A DNA stretch of 64,000 bases, taken from positions 248,001 through 312,000 of the forward strand of contig JACKJT010000002.1 of the NCBI GenBank assembly GCA_020637795.1, given 5' to 3'. The notes beneath the pieces were generated by a model. The model had not been told where the DNA came from and made no database searches. It worked only from the letters and a program-made list of their open reading frames with translations. The stretch comes from Hoeflea sp. Its GTDB lineage: Bacteria > Pseudomonadota > Alphaproteobacteria > Rhizobiales > Rhizobiaceae. The position numbers and the translations under genes were made by a program. Below, one piece after another: positions 52,055 to 61,579 of the stretch; position 1 is the stretch's first letter; the number at the start of each line of letters is the position of its first letter.

Positions 52055-53449
52055 ATGCGCGTCAATGTCTCTTCCCACGATCTCAAGGTTTCCGATCACA
52101 AGCACCATCTTCATCCCTTCACCGAGCAGGGCGCGCTGGGCATTGATGAGCGGCGGGTCATTTCCCGCGCGGATGGTGTCTGGCTTTGGGATACGGACGG
52201 CAACCGGATCATGGACGGCATGGCAGGACTGTGGTGCGTTAACGTCGGTCACGGCCGCCAGGAGATCGTCGAGGCGGTTCGCGCCCAGATGAGCGAGCTG
52301 TCCTATTACAACACCTTCTTCAAGACCACGCACCCGCCGGTGATCGAATTGTCGCAGATGCTGGCCGATCTCGCGCCGGAACACATCAACATGGTCTTCT
52401 ATGCAGGATCCGGCTCGGAGGCCAACGACACGGTGTTGCGCCTGGTGCGCACCTACTGGGCGCTGAAGGGACAGCCGAGCAAGAAAGTGGTGATCAGCCG
52501 CAAGAACGCCTATCACGGCTCGACCATGGCAGGCGCCTCGCTCGGCGGCATGAGCGCCATGCACAGCCAGGGCGGCCTGCCGATCCCCGACATCCACCAC
52601 ATCGATCAGCCCTACTGGTTTGGCGAAGGCATGATGACCGGCATGAGCGAGGACGAGTTCGGTCTGTGGGCGGCGCGCGAACTCGAGCGCGCCATTGAGG
52701 AGATCGGCGAAGAGAACGTGGCCGCTTTCATCGCCGAGCCGATCCAGGGTGCAGGCGGCGTCATCGTCCCGCCCGCCACCTACTGGCCCGAGGTCAAGCG
52801 CATCCTCGAAAGCCGGGACATCCTGTTCGTCTCCGACGAAGTCATCTGCGGCTTCGGCCGCACCGGCGAATGGTTCGGCTCCGGCTACTACGACATGAAA
52901 CCCGATCTGATGGCGATCGCCAAGGGTCTCAGCTCCGGCTACCTGCCGATAGGCGGCGTGCTGGTGTCCGACGAGATCGCCGAAGTCCTGCACAAGGAGG
53001 GCGTCGAGTTCTTCCACGGCTATACCTATTCCGGCCACCCGGCCTGCTGTGCCGCGGCGATCGCCAACCTCAACATCATCAAGCGCGAAGGCCTGGTCGA
53101 ACGCGTCCGCGACCACATCGGGCCCTATTTCAAGCAGCGCTGGACCGCGTTGGAGGACCACCCGATGGTCGGTCAGGCCCGCATGGTCGGCATGTTCGGG
53201 GCGCTCGAACTGGTGCCCGACGAAAACGACCTGAAGAAACGCTTCGACAATGTCGGCAAGGTCGGCACCATCACCCGCGATCATTCGTTCGCCAACGGGC
53301 TGGTGATGCGTGCGGTGCGCGATTCGCTGATCATTTCGCCACCGCTGACCATCACCGAAGAAGAGGTTGATGTGCTCATTGCGTCTGCCAGAAAGACGCT
53401 CGATGAGGCGTGGGACGATGTCCGCAAGCAGGGCCTTGCCGGCGCCTGA
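52055..53449 (+). CDS. Omega-aminotransferase (putrescine-pyruvate type)
   Basis: A 464-residue class III PLP aminotransferase. PLP lysine in LMAIAKGLSSGYLPIGG near 288; YAGSGSEANDT near 119 and DEVICGFGRTG near 262 are family motifs. WLWDTDGNRIMDGMAGLWCVNVGHG at the N-terminus (outline: GLWCVNVG) is typical of SpuC/pyruvate-dependent putrescine or beta-alanine aminotransferases. Divergent from the glutamine-synthetase-like gene across 149 bases that must hold both promoters. Confidence 0.88.
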   Translation: MRVNVSSHDLKVSDHKHHLHPFTEQGALGIDERRVISRADGVWLWDTDGNRIMDGMAGLWCVNVGHGRQEIVEAVRAQMSELSYYNTFFKTTHPPVIELSQMLADLAPEHINMVFYAGSGSEANDTVLRLVRTYWALKGQPSKKVVISRKNAYHGSTMAGASLGGMSAMHSQGGLPIPDIHHIDQPYWFGEGMMTGMSEDEFGLWAARELERAIEEIGEENVAAFIAEPIQGAGGVIVPPATYWPEVKRILESRDILFVSDEVICGFGRTGEWFGSGYYDMKPDLMAIAKGLSSGYLPIGGVLVSDEIAEVLHKEGVEFFHGYTYSGHPACCAAAIANLNIIKREGLVERVRDHIGPYFKQRWTALEDHPMVGQARMVGMFGALELVPDENDLKKRFDNVGKVGTITRDHSFANGLVMRAVRDSLIISPPLTITEEEVDVLIASARKTLDEAWDDVRKQGLAGA

Positions 53450-53481
53450 AGCCGCGGAATTTAACCTTTACGCTTAAGCTT

Positions 53482-53509
53482 AACGCCGGGTTATCAAGCC
53501 CGGCGTTTA
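53482..53509 (+). terminator. Terminator after the aminotransferase
   Basis: AACGCCGGG (53482-53490) pairs with CCCGGCGTT (53499-53507) with loop TTATCAAG, followed by TAC. A 9-bp GC-rich stem with a short T stretch, 32 bases after the stop. Confidence 0.8.
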
Positions 53510-53548
53510 CATATGCGCTATGATCCCGGTCCTGTACAGGAGATCAGA

Positions 53549-54676
53549 ATGCGCATTCACCCATCATCAGTCCATCCCGGAGGGACCGCCGCCCAGCGGA
53601 ACGGATTGCTGGATCTGCTGCGCTTTGCCGCGGCGTTGACGGTTGCCGTCTACCATTTCCTCTACCGCGGAGCGGTGGAAGGCGGCTATCTCGATTTCGG
53701 CTTCGGCGCGGCGGGTGTTTCGGTTTCGCTCGGCTACCTGGGCGTCAACCTGTTCTTCATGATTTCCGGCTTCGTCATCATCTGGTCCGCCTCCGGGCGC
53801 GACTGGTATGGATTTTCGGTCGGCCGCCTGGCGCGGCTCTATCCCGCGCATCTTGCGGCCATGACCATGACCTTCCTGGTGATGGCCTGGTGGGGCCTGC
53901 CGCCCTATTCCACCGACATTTTCCAATGGCTCGCAAACCTGACCATGCTCGCACCGATGTTCGGCGCCGATTTCATGGACGGAGCCTACTGGTCAATCGT
54001 CATCGAGATCATCTTTTACGGCTGGGTGGCGATCGGCCTGTTCTCGGGCGTTCTGCCCCGCCACACCGATACCGCCGTGACAATCTGGATCCTGCTGGTC
54101 ATGGTCAACAACACCATGCTGGGATCCCGCCCGGTCGAGCTTCTGTTTCTCACCGAGTATGGCAGCTACTTTGCGCTCGGCATCATGGTCTGGCGAATTT
54201 CGTCGCTCGGCGGCAGCGCCTTGCGGCTGCTGCTTGCCGCGCTGGCGACGATCATGACCTTTCACGCAGCCGAGGTGCAGCGGCTCGATGTCATTGCCCG
54301 CCTGGGGGAAGCCTCGAGTGCTCCGGCCGTGGCCCTGGCCAACGCGGGCATCATCACCGCGTTCGTGCTGGCCGCCCTGCTCGGCCGCCGGATCAAGGCC
54401 GGGCCGTTGGTGCTGGCGCTCGGCGGCATCAGCTACCCGTTCTACCTGATCCACCAGAATGCCGGCTACATCCTGATGAACGCCACAGCGCCGATGATCG
54501 GCAAGTGGGCTGCGTTTGCGCTGGCCCTGGCTCTGTCACTCGCCGTCAGCTGGGCGATCTTCAAGCATTTCGAACCGGCAGGGCGCGCCCTTGTCCGCGC
54601 GCTGTTCTCGCCGATCGGCCGGTTCCTGCCCCGGACCGCATCGCAATACCCCGCGCCAGCCGAACAATGGCGATAA
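53549..54676 (+). CDS. Acyltransferase 3 (OafA-like) membrane protein
   Basis: A 375-residue membrane O-acyltransferase with about ten helices. ATG 53549 has AGGAG upstream. LLDLLRFAAALTVAVYHF carries the family R..A...V...H motif with catalytic-type His, GVNLFFMISGFVI follows near 75, and GRLARLYPAHLAAM near 105 is the conserved R..R..P segment. It would acetylate or acylate a surface polysaccharide or lipid. No polysaccharide genes adjoin, so the acceptor is unknown. Confidence 0.88.
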   Translation: MRIHPSSVHPGGTAAQRNGLLDLLRFAAALTVAVYHFLYRGAVEGGYLDFGFGAAGVSVSLGYLGVNLFFMISGFVIIWSASGRDWYGFSVGRLARLYPAHLAAMTMTFLVMAWWGLPPYSTDIFQWLANLTMLAPMFGADFMDGAYWSIVIEIIFYGWVAIGLFSGVLPRHTDTAVTIWILLVMVNNTMLGSRPVELLFLTEYGSYFALGIMVWRISSLGGSALRLLLAALATIMTFHAAEVQRLDVIARLGEASSAPAVALANAGIITAFVLAALLGRRIKAGPLVLALGGISYPFYLIHQNAGYILMNATAPMIGKWAAFALALALSLAVSWAIFKHFEPAGRALVRALFSPIGRFLPRTASQYPAPAEQWR

Positions 54677-54696
54677 GATGCGGGGAATAACAAGAA

Positions 54697-54719
54697 GGGG
54701 CGGCCTATGTAGCCGCCCC
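54697..54719 (-). terminator. Terminator of the nucleoside transporter operon
   Basis: GGGGCGGC and GCCGCCCC form an 8-bp GC stem with loop CTATGTA. On the minus strand it is followed by TTCTTGTTATT, so it fits the end of the operon whose last gene stops at 54754. Confidence 0.8.
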
Positions 54720-54753
54720 CACTCATGCGTAGTCAGTGTCAGCCGGGATCGGC

Positions 54754-55824
54754 TTACTGGGGCAGCTTGTCGTCCACGCCCTCGATGTAGAAGTTCATGC
54801 CGAGCAGCGTACCGTCGTCGGAGACTTCGCCTTCCTTGAGCCAGACCGAGCCGTCCTGCTTGTTGATCGGGCCGGTGAAGGGATGCAGCGAGCCGTCGAT
54901 GATCGCAGCTTCGGTGGCTTCAGCCATGGCCTTCACGTCGTCAGGCATGTTGGTGTAGGGCGCCATCGACAGGATGCCGTCCTTGAGCCCATCCCAGGAG
55001 GACTGGCCGCCCTTCCAGGTGCCGTCCATCGCCGCGGCAATCTGCTTCTCGTAATAGGGACCCCAGGTGTCCTCGATGGCGGTCAGCTGTGCGGTCGGGC
55101 CGGCCTTGATCTGGTCGAACGCCTGGCCGAAGGCCTTGATGCCGCGTTCTTCGGCAACCTGCATCGGACCGGTGGAGTCGGTGTGCTGGGTGATGATGTC
55201 GACGCCCTGGTCGATCAGCGCCTTGGCGGCATCGGCTTCCTTGCCGGCGTCAAACCAGCTGTTGACCCAGACCACCTTGAGCTTGAAATCCGGATTGACC
55301 GAACGCGCGCCGTGCAGGAAGCCGTTGATGCCCATCACCACTTCCGGGATCGGGAACGAGGCGATGTAGCCGGCAACGCCGGTCTTGGACATCTTGCCGG
55401 CGATCTGGCCGATGATGTAGCGGCCTTCATAGAAGCGGGAGTTGTAGGTGGTCACGTTCGGAGCGGTCTTGTAGCCCGTCGCATGCTCGAACTTCACGTC
55501 CGGGAACTTGGCGGCCACCGCCAGCGTCGGATCCATGAAGCCGAACGAGGTAGTGAAGATGATGCCGCAGCCGGAACGGGCGAAGCGCTCGATCGCGCGT
55601 TCGGCGTCCGGACCTTCCGGCACGTTCTCGAGCGCCACGGTCTCGACCTTGTCGCCGAGCTTCTCCTGCGCATATTCACGGCCGACTTCATGCGCCTGGG
55701 TCCAGCCGCCATCGGTCTTGGATCCGACATAGATGAAGCAGGCCTTGTACTTGTCTTCAGCCAGTGCGCTCGTGACCGCGGTCACTGCAAGCGTTGCCGC
55801 CAGCGCAAAAACAATCTTTCTCAT
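54754..55824 (-). CDS. BMP-family nucleoside ABC substrate-binding protein
   Basis: A 356-residue basic-membrane-protein-type (PnrA/BmpA-like) binding protein. Signal peptide MRKIVFALAATLAVTAVTSALA, no lipobox; mature opening EDKYKACFIYVGSKTDGGWTQAHE is typical of BMP proteins. Binds purine nucleosides. ATG at 55822-55824 with AGAGGTGA just upstream. Last gene of its operon. Confidence 0.92.
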   Translation of the reverse strand: MRKIVFALAATLAVTAVTSALAEDKYKACFIYVGSKTDGGWTQAHEVGREYAQEKLGDKVETVALENVPEGPDAERAIERFARSGCGIIFTTSFGFMDPTLAVAAKFPDVKFEHATGYKTAPNVTTYNSRFYEGRYIIGQIAGKMSKTGVAGYIASFPIPEVVMGINGFLHGARSVNPDFKLKVVWVNSWFDAGKEADAAKALIDQGVDIITQHTDSTGPMQVAEERGIKAFGQAFDQIKAGPTAQLTAIEDTWGPYYEKQIAAAMDGTWKGGQSSWDGLKDGILSMAPYTNMPDDVKAMAEATEAAIIDGSLHPFTGPINKQDGSVWLKEGEVSDDGTLLGMNFYIEGVDDKLPQ

Positions 55825-55847
55825 TTGGTTCACCTCTCTGTTGCTCC

Positions 55848-55862
55848 TCCGGCTCCGCCGGA
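55848..55862 (-). promoter_or_regulatory. Intergenic hairpin upstream of the BMP gene
   Basis: TCCGGC-TCC-GCCGGA, a 6-bp perfect stem with a three-base loop in the 78-base gap between the second permease and the binding-protein gene. May stabilise the downstream messenger; no T-run follows on the minus strand. Confidence 0.45.
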
Positions 55863-55902
55863 TGGAATGTGGTTTGTTGTCTCGCGCCTTGGCGACCGGG
55901 CC

Positions 55903-56823
55903 CTACCGGTCAGGCACAAAGGCTTGTCCCAGCGAAGCCGGAGTGTTCATCAGTGTCAAGCGGCGGTCGCGCGATATGATGACCAGGACCACGATGGTGG
56001 CCACATAGGGCAAGGCCGAAAGGAACTGTGACGGAATTCCGATTCCGAGCGCCTGGGCATGCAACTGCCCGATCGACACGGCGCCGAACAGGTAGGCGCC
56101 GCCGAGCACGCGCCATGGCCGCCAGGATGCGAACACCACCAGCGCCAGCGCGATCCAGCCGCGTCCGGCCGTCATGTTCTCCACCCATTGCGGCGTGTAG
56201 ACCAGCGACAGATGCGCCCCGGCCAGCCCGGCACAGGCGCCGCCGAACATCACCGCCAGATAACGGATCTTGAGCACGTTGATGCCCAGCGCATGGGCCG
56301 AGGCGTGGTTGTCGCCAATGGCGCGCAAGGTCAGCCCGGCGCGGGTGCGGAACAGGAACCAGGCGACGCCGCCGGTCAGGATCAGCGACATGTAGAAGAT
56401 CGGGTCCTGGCCGAAGATCAGCCGTCCGATCAGCGGAATGTCGCTGAGCACCGGAATGTCGAGGCTTGCGAGCTTGATTCCGGCGGAACCGACGAAACTC
56501 TCGCCGATCATCCCCGACAGGCCGAGGCCGAGCAGCGTGAGTGACAACCCGGTGGCGACCTGGTTTGCCGCAAGAGACAAGGTCAGCACGCCAAACAGCA
56601 GCGAAGCGACCGCGCCGGCGACAATGGCCGCCAGCATGCCGATCCAGGGCGAGCCGCTCAGGATGGTCGCCGCAAATCCGCAGACCGCGCCAATCACCAT
56701 CATGCCCTCGACACCGAGGTTGAGCACGCCGGAGCGTTCGACCACCAACTCGCCGATGGCGGCGATCAGCAAGGGGGTCGCCGCCGTCATGATCGTCAGC
56801 AGAATATTCTGGGCAATGTCCAT
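55903..56823 (-). CDS. Nucleoside ABC transporter permease 2
   Basis: A 306-residue inner-membrane permease with about eight helices, start at 56821-56823. GELVVERSGVLNLGVEGMMVIGA near residue 24 (outline: VVERSGVLNLGVEGMM) and the later IRYLAVMFGGACAGLAGA stretch are hallmarks of the YufQ/NupQ group. It overlaps the first permease stop by one base. Confidence 0.93.
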   Translation of the reverse strand: MDIAQNILLTIMTAATPLLIAAIGELVVERSGVLNLGVEGMMVIGAVCGFAATILSGSPWIGMLAAIVAGAVASLLFGVLTLSLAANQVATGLSLTLLGLGLSGMIGESFVGSAGIKLASLDIPVLSDIPLIGRLIFGQDPIFYMSLILTGGVAWFLFRTRAGLTLRAIGDNHASAHALGINVLKIRYLAVMFGGACAGLAGAHLSLVYTPQWVENMTAGRGWIALALVVFASWRPWRVLGGAYLFGAVSIGQLHAQALGIGIPSQFLSALPYVATIVVLVIISRDRRLTLMNTPASLGQAFVPDR

Positions 56824-57917
56824 CAGCCTTGGCCTCCGGCCGCCGGGGCCGCTTTGCGCAGCACCAGCCGCACCTGGTAGTTGATCAGCGTGTCGCAGCC
56901 GAGCACGAAGAACAGCAGCAATCCCTGGAACACCCGGCCGACCTTGTCGGAGATGCCGAGCGTCATCTGCGCCGCCTCGCCGCCGAGATAGGTCAGCGCC
57001 AGCATGAAGCCCGCGGCAATCGCCCCAAGCGGACTGAGCCGTCCCAGGAAGGCAACGATAATGGCGGTGAACCCGTAGCCGGGCGAGATGGTTTCGCGCA
57101 GCTGGCCGATGGCGCCGGAAACTTCCGCGATGCCGGCAAGGCCGGCCAGCCCGCCCGACAGCAGGAAGGCGAAATAGGTCATCCGTGTCTGCGAAAACCC
57201 GGCAAAGCGCCCTGCCCGCGGATTGGCCCCGAGCACCCTGACCTGGAAGCCGTTGAGCGTGAAGCTCAGCATGAACCAGATGATGACCGCCGCAATGATG
57301 GCCAGAAAGATGCCGTAATGGGCGCTGCCCTGCGACGGCATGATCTCGGGCAGCTGGGCGGCGCTCGGGAAGCGGATGGAACCGGGGAAATTGTTGCCGT
57401 TGGGATCCCTCAGAACGCCGCGCGCTAGCCAGTCGAGAAACAGCTGCGCAGTATAGACCAGCATAAGGCTCACGAGGATCTCGTTGGTGTTGAACCGGGT
57501 CTTGAGAAAGGCGGGGATCGCACCCCACGCGGCACCACCGGCCATGCCGAGCAGCAGCATCAGCGGCAGCGTCAGCCAGCTCTGGAAACCGGGCATCAGG
57601 ATCGGCACCAGCGAACCCAGGATGCCGCCCATGATGAACTGACCCTCGGCGCCGATGTTCCAGTTGTTGGACCGGTAGCATACCGAAAGCCCGACCGCGA
57701 TCAGGATCAGCGGCGCCGCCTTCACTGTCAATTCATGGATCGACCACACCTCGGTCAACGGCTCGATGAAAAAGCTGTAGAGCGCGTCGACGGGATTCTT
57801 GCCCAGTATCGTGAACATGATCGCGCCGGCAATCAGCGTCAGGCCAAGCGCAATGAACGGCGACAGCACCGCGTAGAGCGCGGACGGTGTGGGACGTTTC
57901 TGCAGTTCAATGCGCAT
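56823..57917 (-). CDS. Nucleoside ABC transporter permease 1
   Basis: A 364-residue permease (YufP/NupP group), start at 57915-57917. About nine helices; LSVCYRSNNWNIGAEGQFIMGGI near residue 85 (outline: NNWNIGAEGQ) is the conserved loop, and GYGFTAIIVAFLGRLSPLG near 285 the coupling segment. Overlaps the ATPase gene by eleven bases. Confidence 0.93.
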   Translation of the reverse strand: MRIELQKRPTPSALYAVLSPFIALGLTLIAGAIMFTILGKNPVDALYSFFIEPLTEVWSIHELTVKAAPLILIAVGLSVCYRSNNWNIGAEGQFIMGGILGSLVPILMPGFQSWLTLPLMLLLGMAGGAAWGAIPAFLKTRFNTNEILVSLMLVYTAQLFLDWLARGVLRDPNGNNFPGSIRFPSAAQLPEIMPSQGSAHYGIFLAIIAAVIIWFMLSFTLNGFQVRVLGANPRAGRFAGFSQTRMTYFAFLLSGGLAGLAGIAEVSGAIGQLRETISPGYGFTAIIVAFLGRLSPLGAIAAGFMLALTYLGGEAAQMTLGISDKVGRVFQGLLLFFVLGCDTLINYQVRLVLRKAAPAAGGQG

Positions 57918-59487
57918 GGGCCGCCTCCGCCGTTTCGGTGCCATGGCCGGTCCCGTCGTGGAAGCCGCCCATCAGCAGGCCGATCCGCTCGCGCGTCATG
58001 CTCAAGGCCGGTTCCGGTTTGGAGAGCTGCCCCTCGTTGATCACCGAGATGCTGCTTGCGATCTCGAAGACCTCGTCGAGATCCTGGCTGATGACGATCA
58101 CCGCCGAGCCGCTCTTGGCCAGATCCAGCAGGGCCTGGCGAATACGGCTGGCGGCGCCTGCGTCCACACCCCATGTCGGCTGGTTGACCACAAGCACGCG
58201 CGGCTGGCGATCCAGTTCGCGGCCAACGATGAATTTCTGCAGGTTACCGCCAGAGAGAGAGCCCGCGGGAGGATCCTCCAGCGACTTGCGCACATCCATC
58301 GCGGCCGAGATCCGCTTGGTGGCGGCCGCCACGGGACCGGAACTGATCAGGCCCAGCCAGCCGCCCGTCAGGAACGCTTCTCGGTCCGAGGCATAGCGCG
58401 ACAGCACCAGGTTGCCGCTCAGATTCATGTTTGGCACCGCCGCGTGGCCATGCCGCTCTTCGGGAACGAAACTGCATCCCATCAGCCGGCGCGCGGTAAT
58501 GCCAAGCCGTCCCGCCGGCACATTGGCGATGCGAAGCGAGTCCGCGTCCGAAACTGTCACCTCGCCCGAGAGTACGTCGAACAGTTCGCTCTGCCCGTTG
58601 CCGGCAACACCGGCAATCGCAATCACTTCGCCGGCCCTGACGGTCAGGTCGACATCGCGCAGCGCCACCGCAAACGGCGTGCGTGCCGGTGCGGAAAGCT
58701 TGCGGACCTCGACCAGAACCTCGCCCGGTTCGCCGAGACCTGCCCCGGAGATTTCCGCCACCTCGCCGCCCACCATCATCCGGGCCAGCGAAGACGGCGT
58801 TTCCTGTCGTGGATCGCATGCCCCGGTCACCTTGCCGTGACGCAGCACCGTGGCCCTGTCGCAGATCCGCTGAACCTCTTCGAGGCGGTGCGAAATGTAG
58901 AGAACCGAACGCCCTTCGGCCTTCAGCTTGGCGAGCGTTTCGAACAGCCTGTCGGCTTCCTGCGGCGTCAGAACCGAAGTCGGTTCGTCGAGGATGATCA
59001 GTTCGGGATTCTGCAGCAGCGAACGGACAATCTCGATGCGTTGCCTCTCCCCCACCGACAGGTCCGCGACATGCGCCGACGGATCGAGCGGCAGGCCGTA
59101 TTCGTGAGACAGCCGACGGGCTTCATCCGCAATCCGGTCGATCGCCACATTGCCGTCAAGAGCGAGCGCGATGTTCTCCGCGACCGTCAGCGCCTCGAAC
59201 AGCGAGAAATGCTGGAACACCATGCCAACGCCGGTGGCGCGCGCCTCGCCCGGGCTGCGGATGCTGACCGGCTTGCCCTTCCACAGGATTTCGCCCGCGC
59301 TCGGCTCCAGCACGCCAAACAGCATCTTGACCAGGGTCGATTTGCCGGCGCCGTTTTCCCCGAGCAGCGCGTGAATTTCACCCGGAGCAATGGCGAGATC
59401 GATTCCGTCGCATGCCCTCAGGCTTCCGAATATCTTTGTCAGCCCTTTTGTTTCCAAAAGCGGTGTTTCGGTTCGCTGGTTTTGCAC
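57907..59487 (-). CDS. Nucleoside ABC transporter ATP-binding protein
   Basis: A 526-residue double-domain ATPase. Domain one: Walker A GENGAGKST, signature LSVGERQRIEIVRSL, Walker B LIILDEPTSVL. Domain two: degenerate Walker A AGVAGNGQSEL, signature LSGGNLQKFIVGREL, then VLVVNQPTWGVD with Glu replaced by Gln, as is usual for the inactive second site. I prefer the GTG at 59485-59487 with GGGGGTG upstream; ATG 59535 is an alternative. First gene of the operon. Confidence 0.92.
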   Translation of the reverse strand: MQNQRTETPLLETKGLTKIFGSLRACDGIDLAIAPGEIHALLGENGAGKSTLVKMLFGVLEPSAGEILWKGKPVSIRSPGEARATGVGMVFQHFSLFEALTVAENIALALDGNVAIDRIADEARRLSHEYGLPLDPSAHVADLSVGERQRIEIVRSLLQNPELIILDEPTSVLTPQEADRLFETLAKLKAEGRSVLYISHRLEEVQRICDRATVLRHGKVTGACDPRQETPSSLARMMVGGEVAEISGAGLGEPGEVLVEVRKLSAPARTPFAVALRDVDLTVRAGEVIAIAGVAGNGQSELFDVLSGEVTVSDADSLRIANVPAGRLGITARRLMGCSFVPEERHGHAAVPNMNLSGNLVLSRYASDREAFLTGGWLGLISSGPVAAATKRISAAMDVRKSLEDPPAGSLSGGNLQKFIVGRELDRQPRVLVVNQPTWGVDAGAASRIRQALLDLAKSGSAVIVISQDLDEVFEIASSISVINEGQLSKPEPALSMTRERIGLLMGGFHDGTGHGTETAEAAHAH

Positions 59488-59788
59488 GTCACCCCCTGAA
59501 TTCCGCGATTCCGGATTTGCCTGCTTTCGAGGCATTAATTCTGGAAGCACAAGAAACAAGCTTCATCATGTGGCCACAAATATCAAGGGGCCGAAATCCC
59601 ACCACGCAATTGCGTCCAACACCCATCAAACGCGTTTGTTGTGCGGCGCACAAGAGGGTGGCCGCTGAAAACACCAAGCATTTTCAATGCGCCGCACTTT
59701 TGATCCTTCGCAATTTGCTTTTACTGCCGGCATTTCTCAAGTTTATCCTAACAGTGTTTCAGATCCCGCCGGCGGATTTTCCGGTCGG
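59488..59788. other. Intergenic between quinone oxidoreductase and transporter operon
   Basis: A 301-base A+T-richer gap with no gene. It must carry the transporter promoter on the minus strand. I see no riboswitch-like structure such as a purine aptamer. Confidence 0.5.
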
Positions 59789-60763
59789 TCAGGGCAGCAG
59801 GACCGTTGTGCCGCTGGTCTTGCAGCATTCCAGATCGGAGTGCGCCCGTGACGCTTCTGAAAGCGGGTAGCGTTGATTGATATCGATCTTGACGACGCCG
59901 CGAGAAACAACGTCAAACAGTGCGTTGGCCGACGCTTCGAGTTCCGGGCGGCTGGCAATGTAGGTAAACAGCGTCGGCCGGGTGGCGTAGAGCGATCCCT
60001 TCTGCGACAGGATGCCGATGTTGAACGGCTCGATCGGACCGGACGACTGGCCGAAACTCGCCCAAAGCCCCCGCGGCTTCAGGCAATCGAGCGAACCCGG
60101 GAACGTATCCTTGCCGACCGAATCGTAAACCACATCGGCACCCTTGCCGCCGGTGATCTCTCTCACCCGCTCGACGAAATTCTCGGTCCGGTAGTTGATC
60201 ACGTGATCGTAGCCATTGGCCGCGGCCAGGTCGGCCTTCTCTTTCGATCCCACGGTGCCGATCACCGTGGCGCCAAGCGCCTTTGCCCATTGCCCCGCCA
60301 TCAGGCCGACGCCGCCGGCTGCGGCATGAAACAGGATCGTGTCGCCCGGCTTGACCTCGTAGGTACGCCTGAGCAGGTATTCAGCGGTCATCCCCTTGAG
60401 CATCATGCCGGCGGCGACATCGAGGTCTATCCCATCGGGAACCTTGACGATCTTTTCTGCTTCGATCACCCGTTCCTGCGCATAGGCACCGATCGGTCCG
60501 GCATAGGCGATCCGGTCGCCTTCCTTGAACAGGGTGACACCCTCGCCCACGGCGGTGACGACGCCCGCGCCTTCGTTGCCCGGAATCAGCGGCAGGCCCT
60601 TGGGCGCCGGGTAGAGGCCGGTGCGGAAATAGACGTCGATGAAATTGAGGCCGACGGCCTCCTGGCGGATCCGCACTTCTCCCGGGCCTGGACTTCCGGC
60701 CTCGTGATCGCGCCACTCCAGCACTTCCGGACCGCCGTGCTGTGAAACGAGAATTGCCTTCAT
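59789..60763 (-). CDS. Quinone oxidoreductase (QorA-type, MDR family)
   Basis: A 324-residue zinc-free medium-chain dehydrogenase. Start at 60761-60763 (MKAILVSQHGGPEVLEW). AVGLNFIDVYFRTGLYP near 45 and PGNEGAGVV near 68 are the quinone-reductase signatures; the NADPH-binding AAAGGVGLMAGQWAKALGA follows near 148. It reduces quinones or alpha,beta-unsaturated carbonyls with NADPH. Single gene. Confidence 0.93.
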   Translation of the reverse strand: MKAILVSQHGGPEVLEWRDHEAGSPGPGEVRIRQEAVGLNFIDVYFRTGLYPAPKGLPLIPGNEGAGVVTAVGEGVTLFKEGDRIAYAGPIGAYAQERVIEAEKIVKVPDGIDLDVAAGMMLKGMTAEYLLRRTYEVKPGDTILFHAAAGGVGLMAGQWAKALGATVIGTVGSKEKADLAAANGYDHVINYRTENFVERVREITGGKGADVVYDSVGKDTFPGSLDCLKPRGLWASFGQSSGPIEPFNIGILSQKGSLYATRPTLFTYIASRPELEASANALFDVVSRGVVKIDINQRYPLSEASRAHSDLECCKTSGTTVLLP

Positions 60764-60825
60764 GTCGGTTTTCTCCAAAAAGTCTTCGGCCATGAGCCGG
60801 TTACAAGTCTAGCAGTTCATACGCT

Positions 60826-61554
60826 CTACCGGCGCCCAAGCGCCGGAAACATCTGCATGATTCCGCCGATGACAAACAGATACCCGCCAGTCAGCATCAC
60901 CGCCCACATCAACCAGTCCGGGCTCTTGAAATGCAGGAGCAGCGCATATCCGGACAGCACCGACCAGACCGCGAATATGGTGAGATTGATGGGCCTTAGC
61001 CGCACCACGCGAACCGGATGCAGAAAATGGATCGGCAGGAATGTCATGAAGACGGCGGCGAGCACGATCAGGAATGCGACGATTTCGGACGGATTGGTCA
61101 CAAACAGCGTGAAGACCAGCATGTTCCAGACCACGGGGAAGCCCGAGAAGAAGTTCTCGTCAGTCTTCATGCCCATGTCCGCGTAGTAGATCGCGCTCGA
61201 GACCACGATCAGCCCGGCGGCGACAAATGACAGAGGCTGCCCGATCATTCCGCTCTGATACAGCGCAAACGCCGGGATCAGCACGTAGGTGACATAATCG
61301 ATCACGTTGTCGAGCATCACCCCCGACCAGTTCGGCAGCACTTCCTTGACGTTGAGCTTGCGCGCGATCGGGCCGTCGATGCCATCGATCAGCATGGCGA
61401 CGCCAAGCCACCACCAGAGATCGACAAAGCGGCTCTCGGCCGCTGCCACGAGCGCCAGAAACGCCATGAAAGAGCCGCTGGCGGTCAGGATATGGACCGA
61501 AAACGCCCTGATCTCCGCGTAGGGAACGCGGCGGTACTTAAACGGAAGCTTCAT
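60826..61554 (-). CDS. pcs: Phosphatidylcholine synthase
   Basis: A 242-residue membrane CDP-alcohol phosphotransferase condensing CDP-diacylglycerol with choline, typical of Rhizobiales. The DG-x2-AR-x8-G-x3-D-x3-D motif is present as DGIDGPIARKL to SGVMLDNVIDY at about residues 55-83, with the extra residues of the Pcs group (the spacing is a few residues longer). About seven helices. Start at 61552-61554. Confidence 0.93.
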   Translation of the reverse strand: MKLPFKYRRVPYAEIRAFSVHILTASGSFMAFLALVAAAESRFVDLWWWLGVAMLIDGIDGPIARKLNVKEVLPNWSGVMLDNVIDYVTYVLIPAFALYQSGMIGQPLSFVAAGLIVVSSAIYYADMGMKTDENFFSGFPVVWNMLVFTLFVTNPSEIVAFLIVLAAVFMTFLPIHFLHPVRVVRLRPINLTIFAVWSVLSGYALLLHFKSPDWLMWAVMLTGGYLFVIGGIMQMFPALGRR

Positions 61555-61579
61555 GCCGCCTGCGCCTCCCAGCGCAATC

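Noticed and set aside
56824..57681. Extending the second nucleoside permease to a 592-residue protein
   Set aside because: The extra part is an Arg/Pro-rich shadow of the first permease in another frame; the ATG at 56823 begins the family sequence.
59488..59788. Purine riboswitch before the nucleoside transporter
   Set aside because: No three-way-junction sequence or conserved aptamer bases could be recognised.
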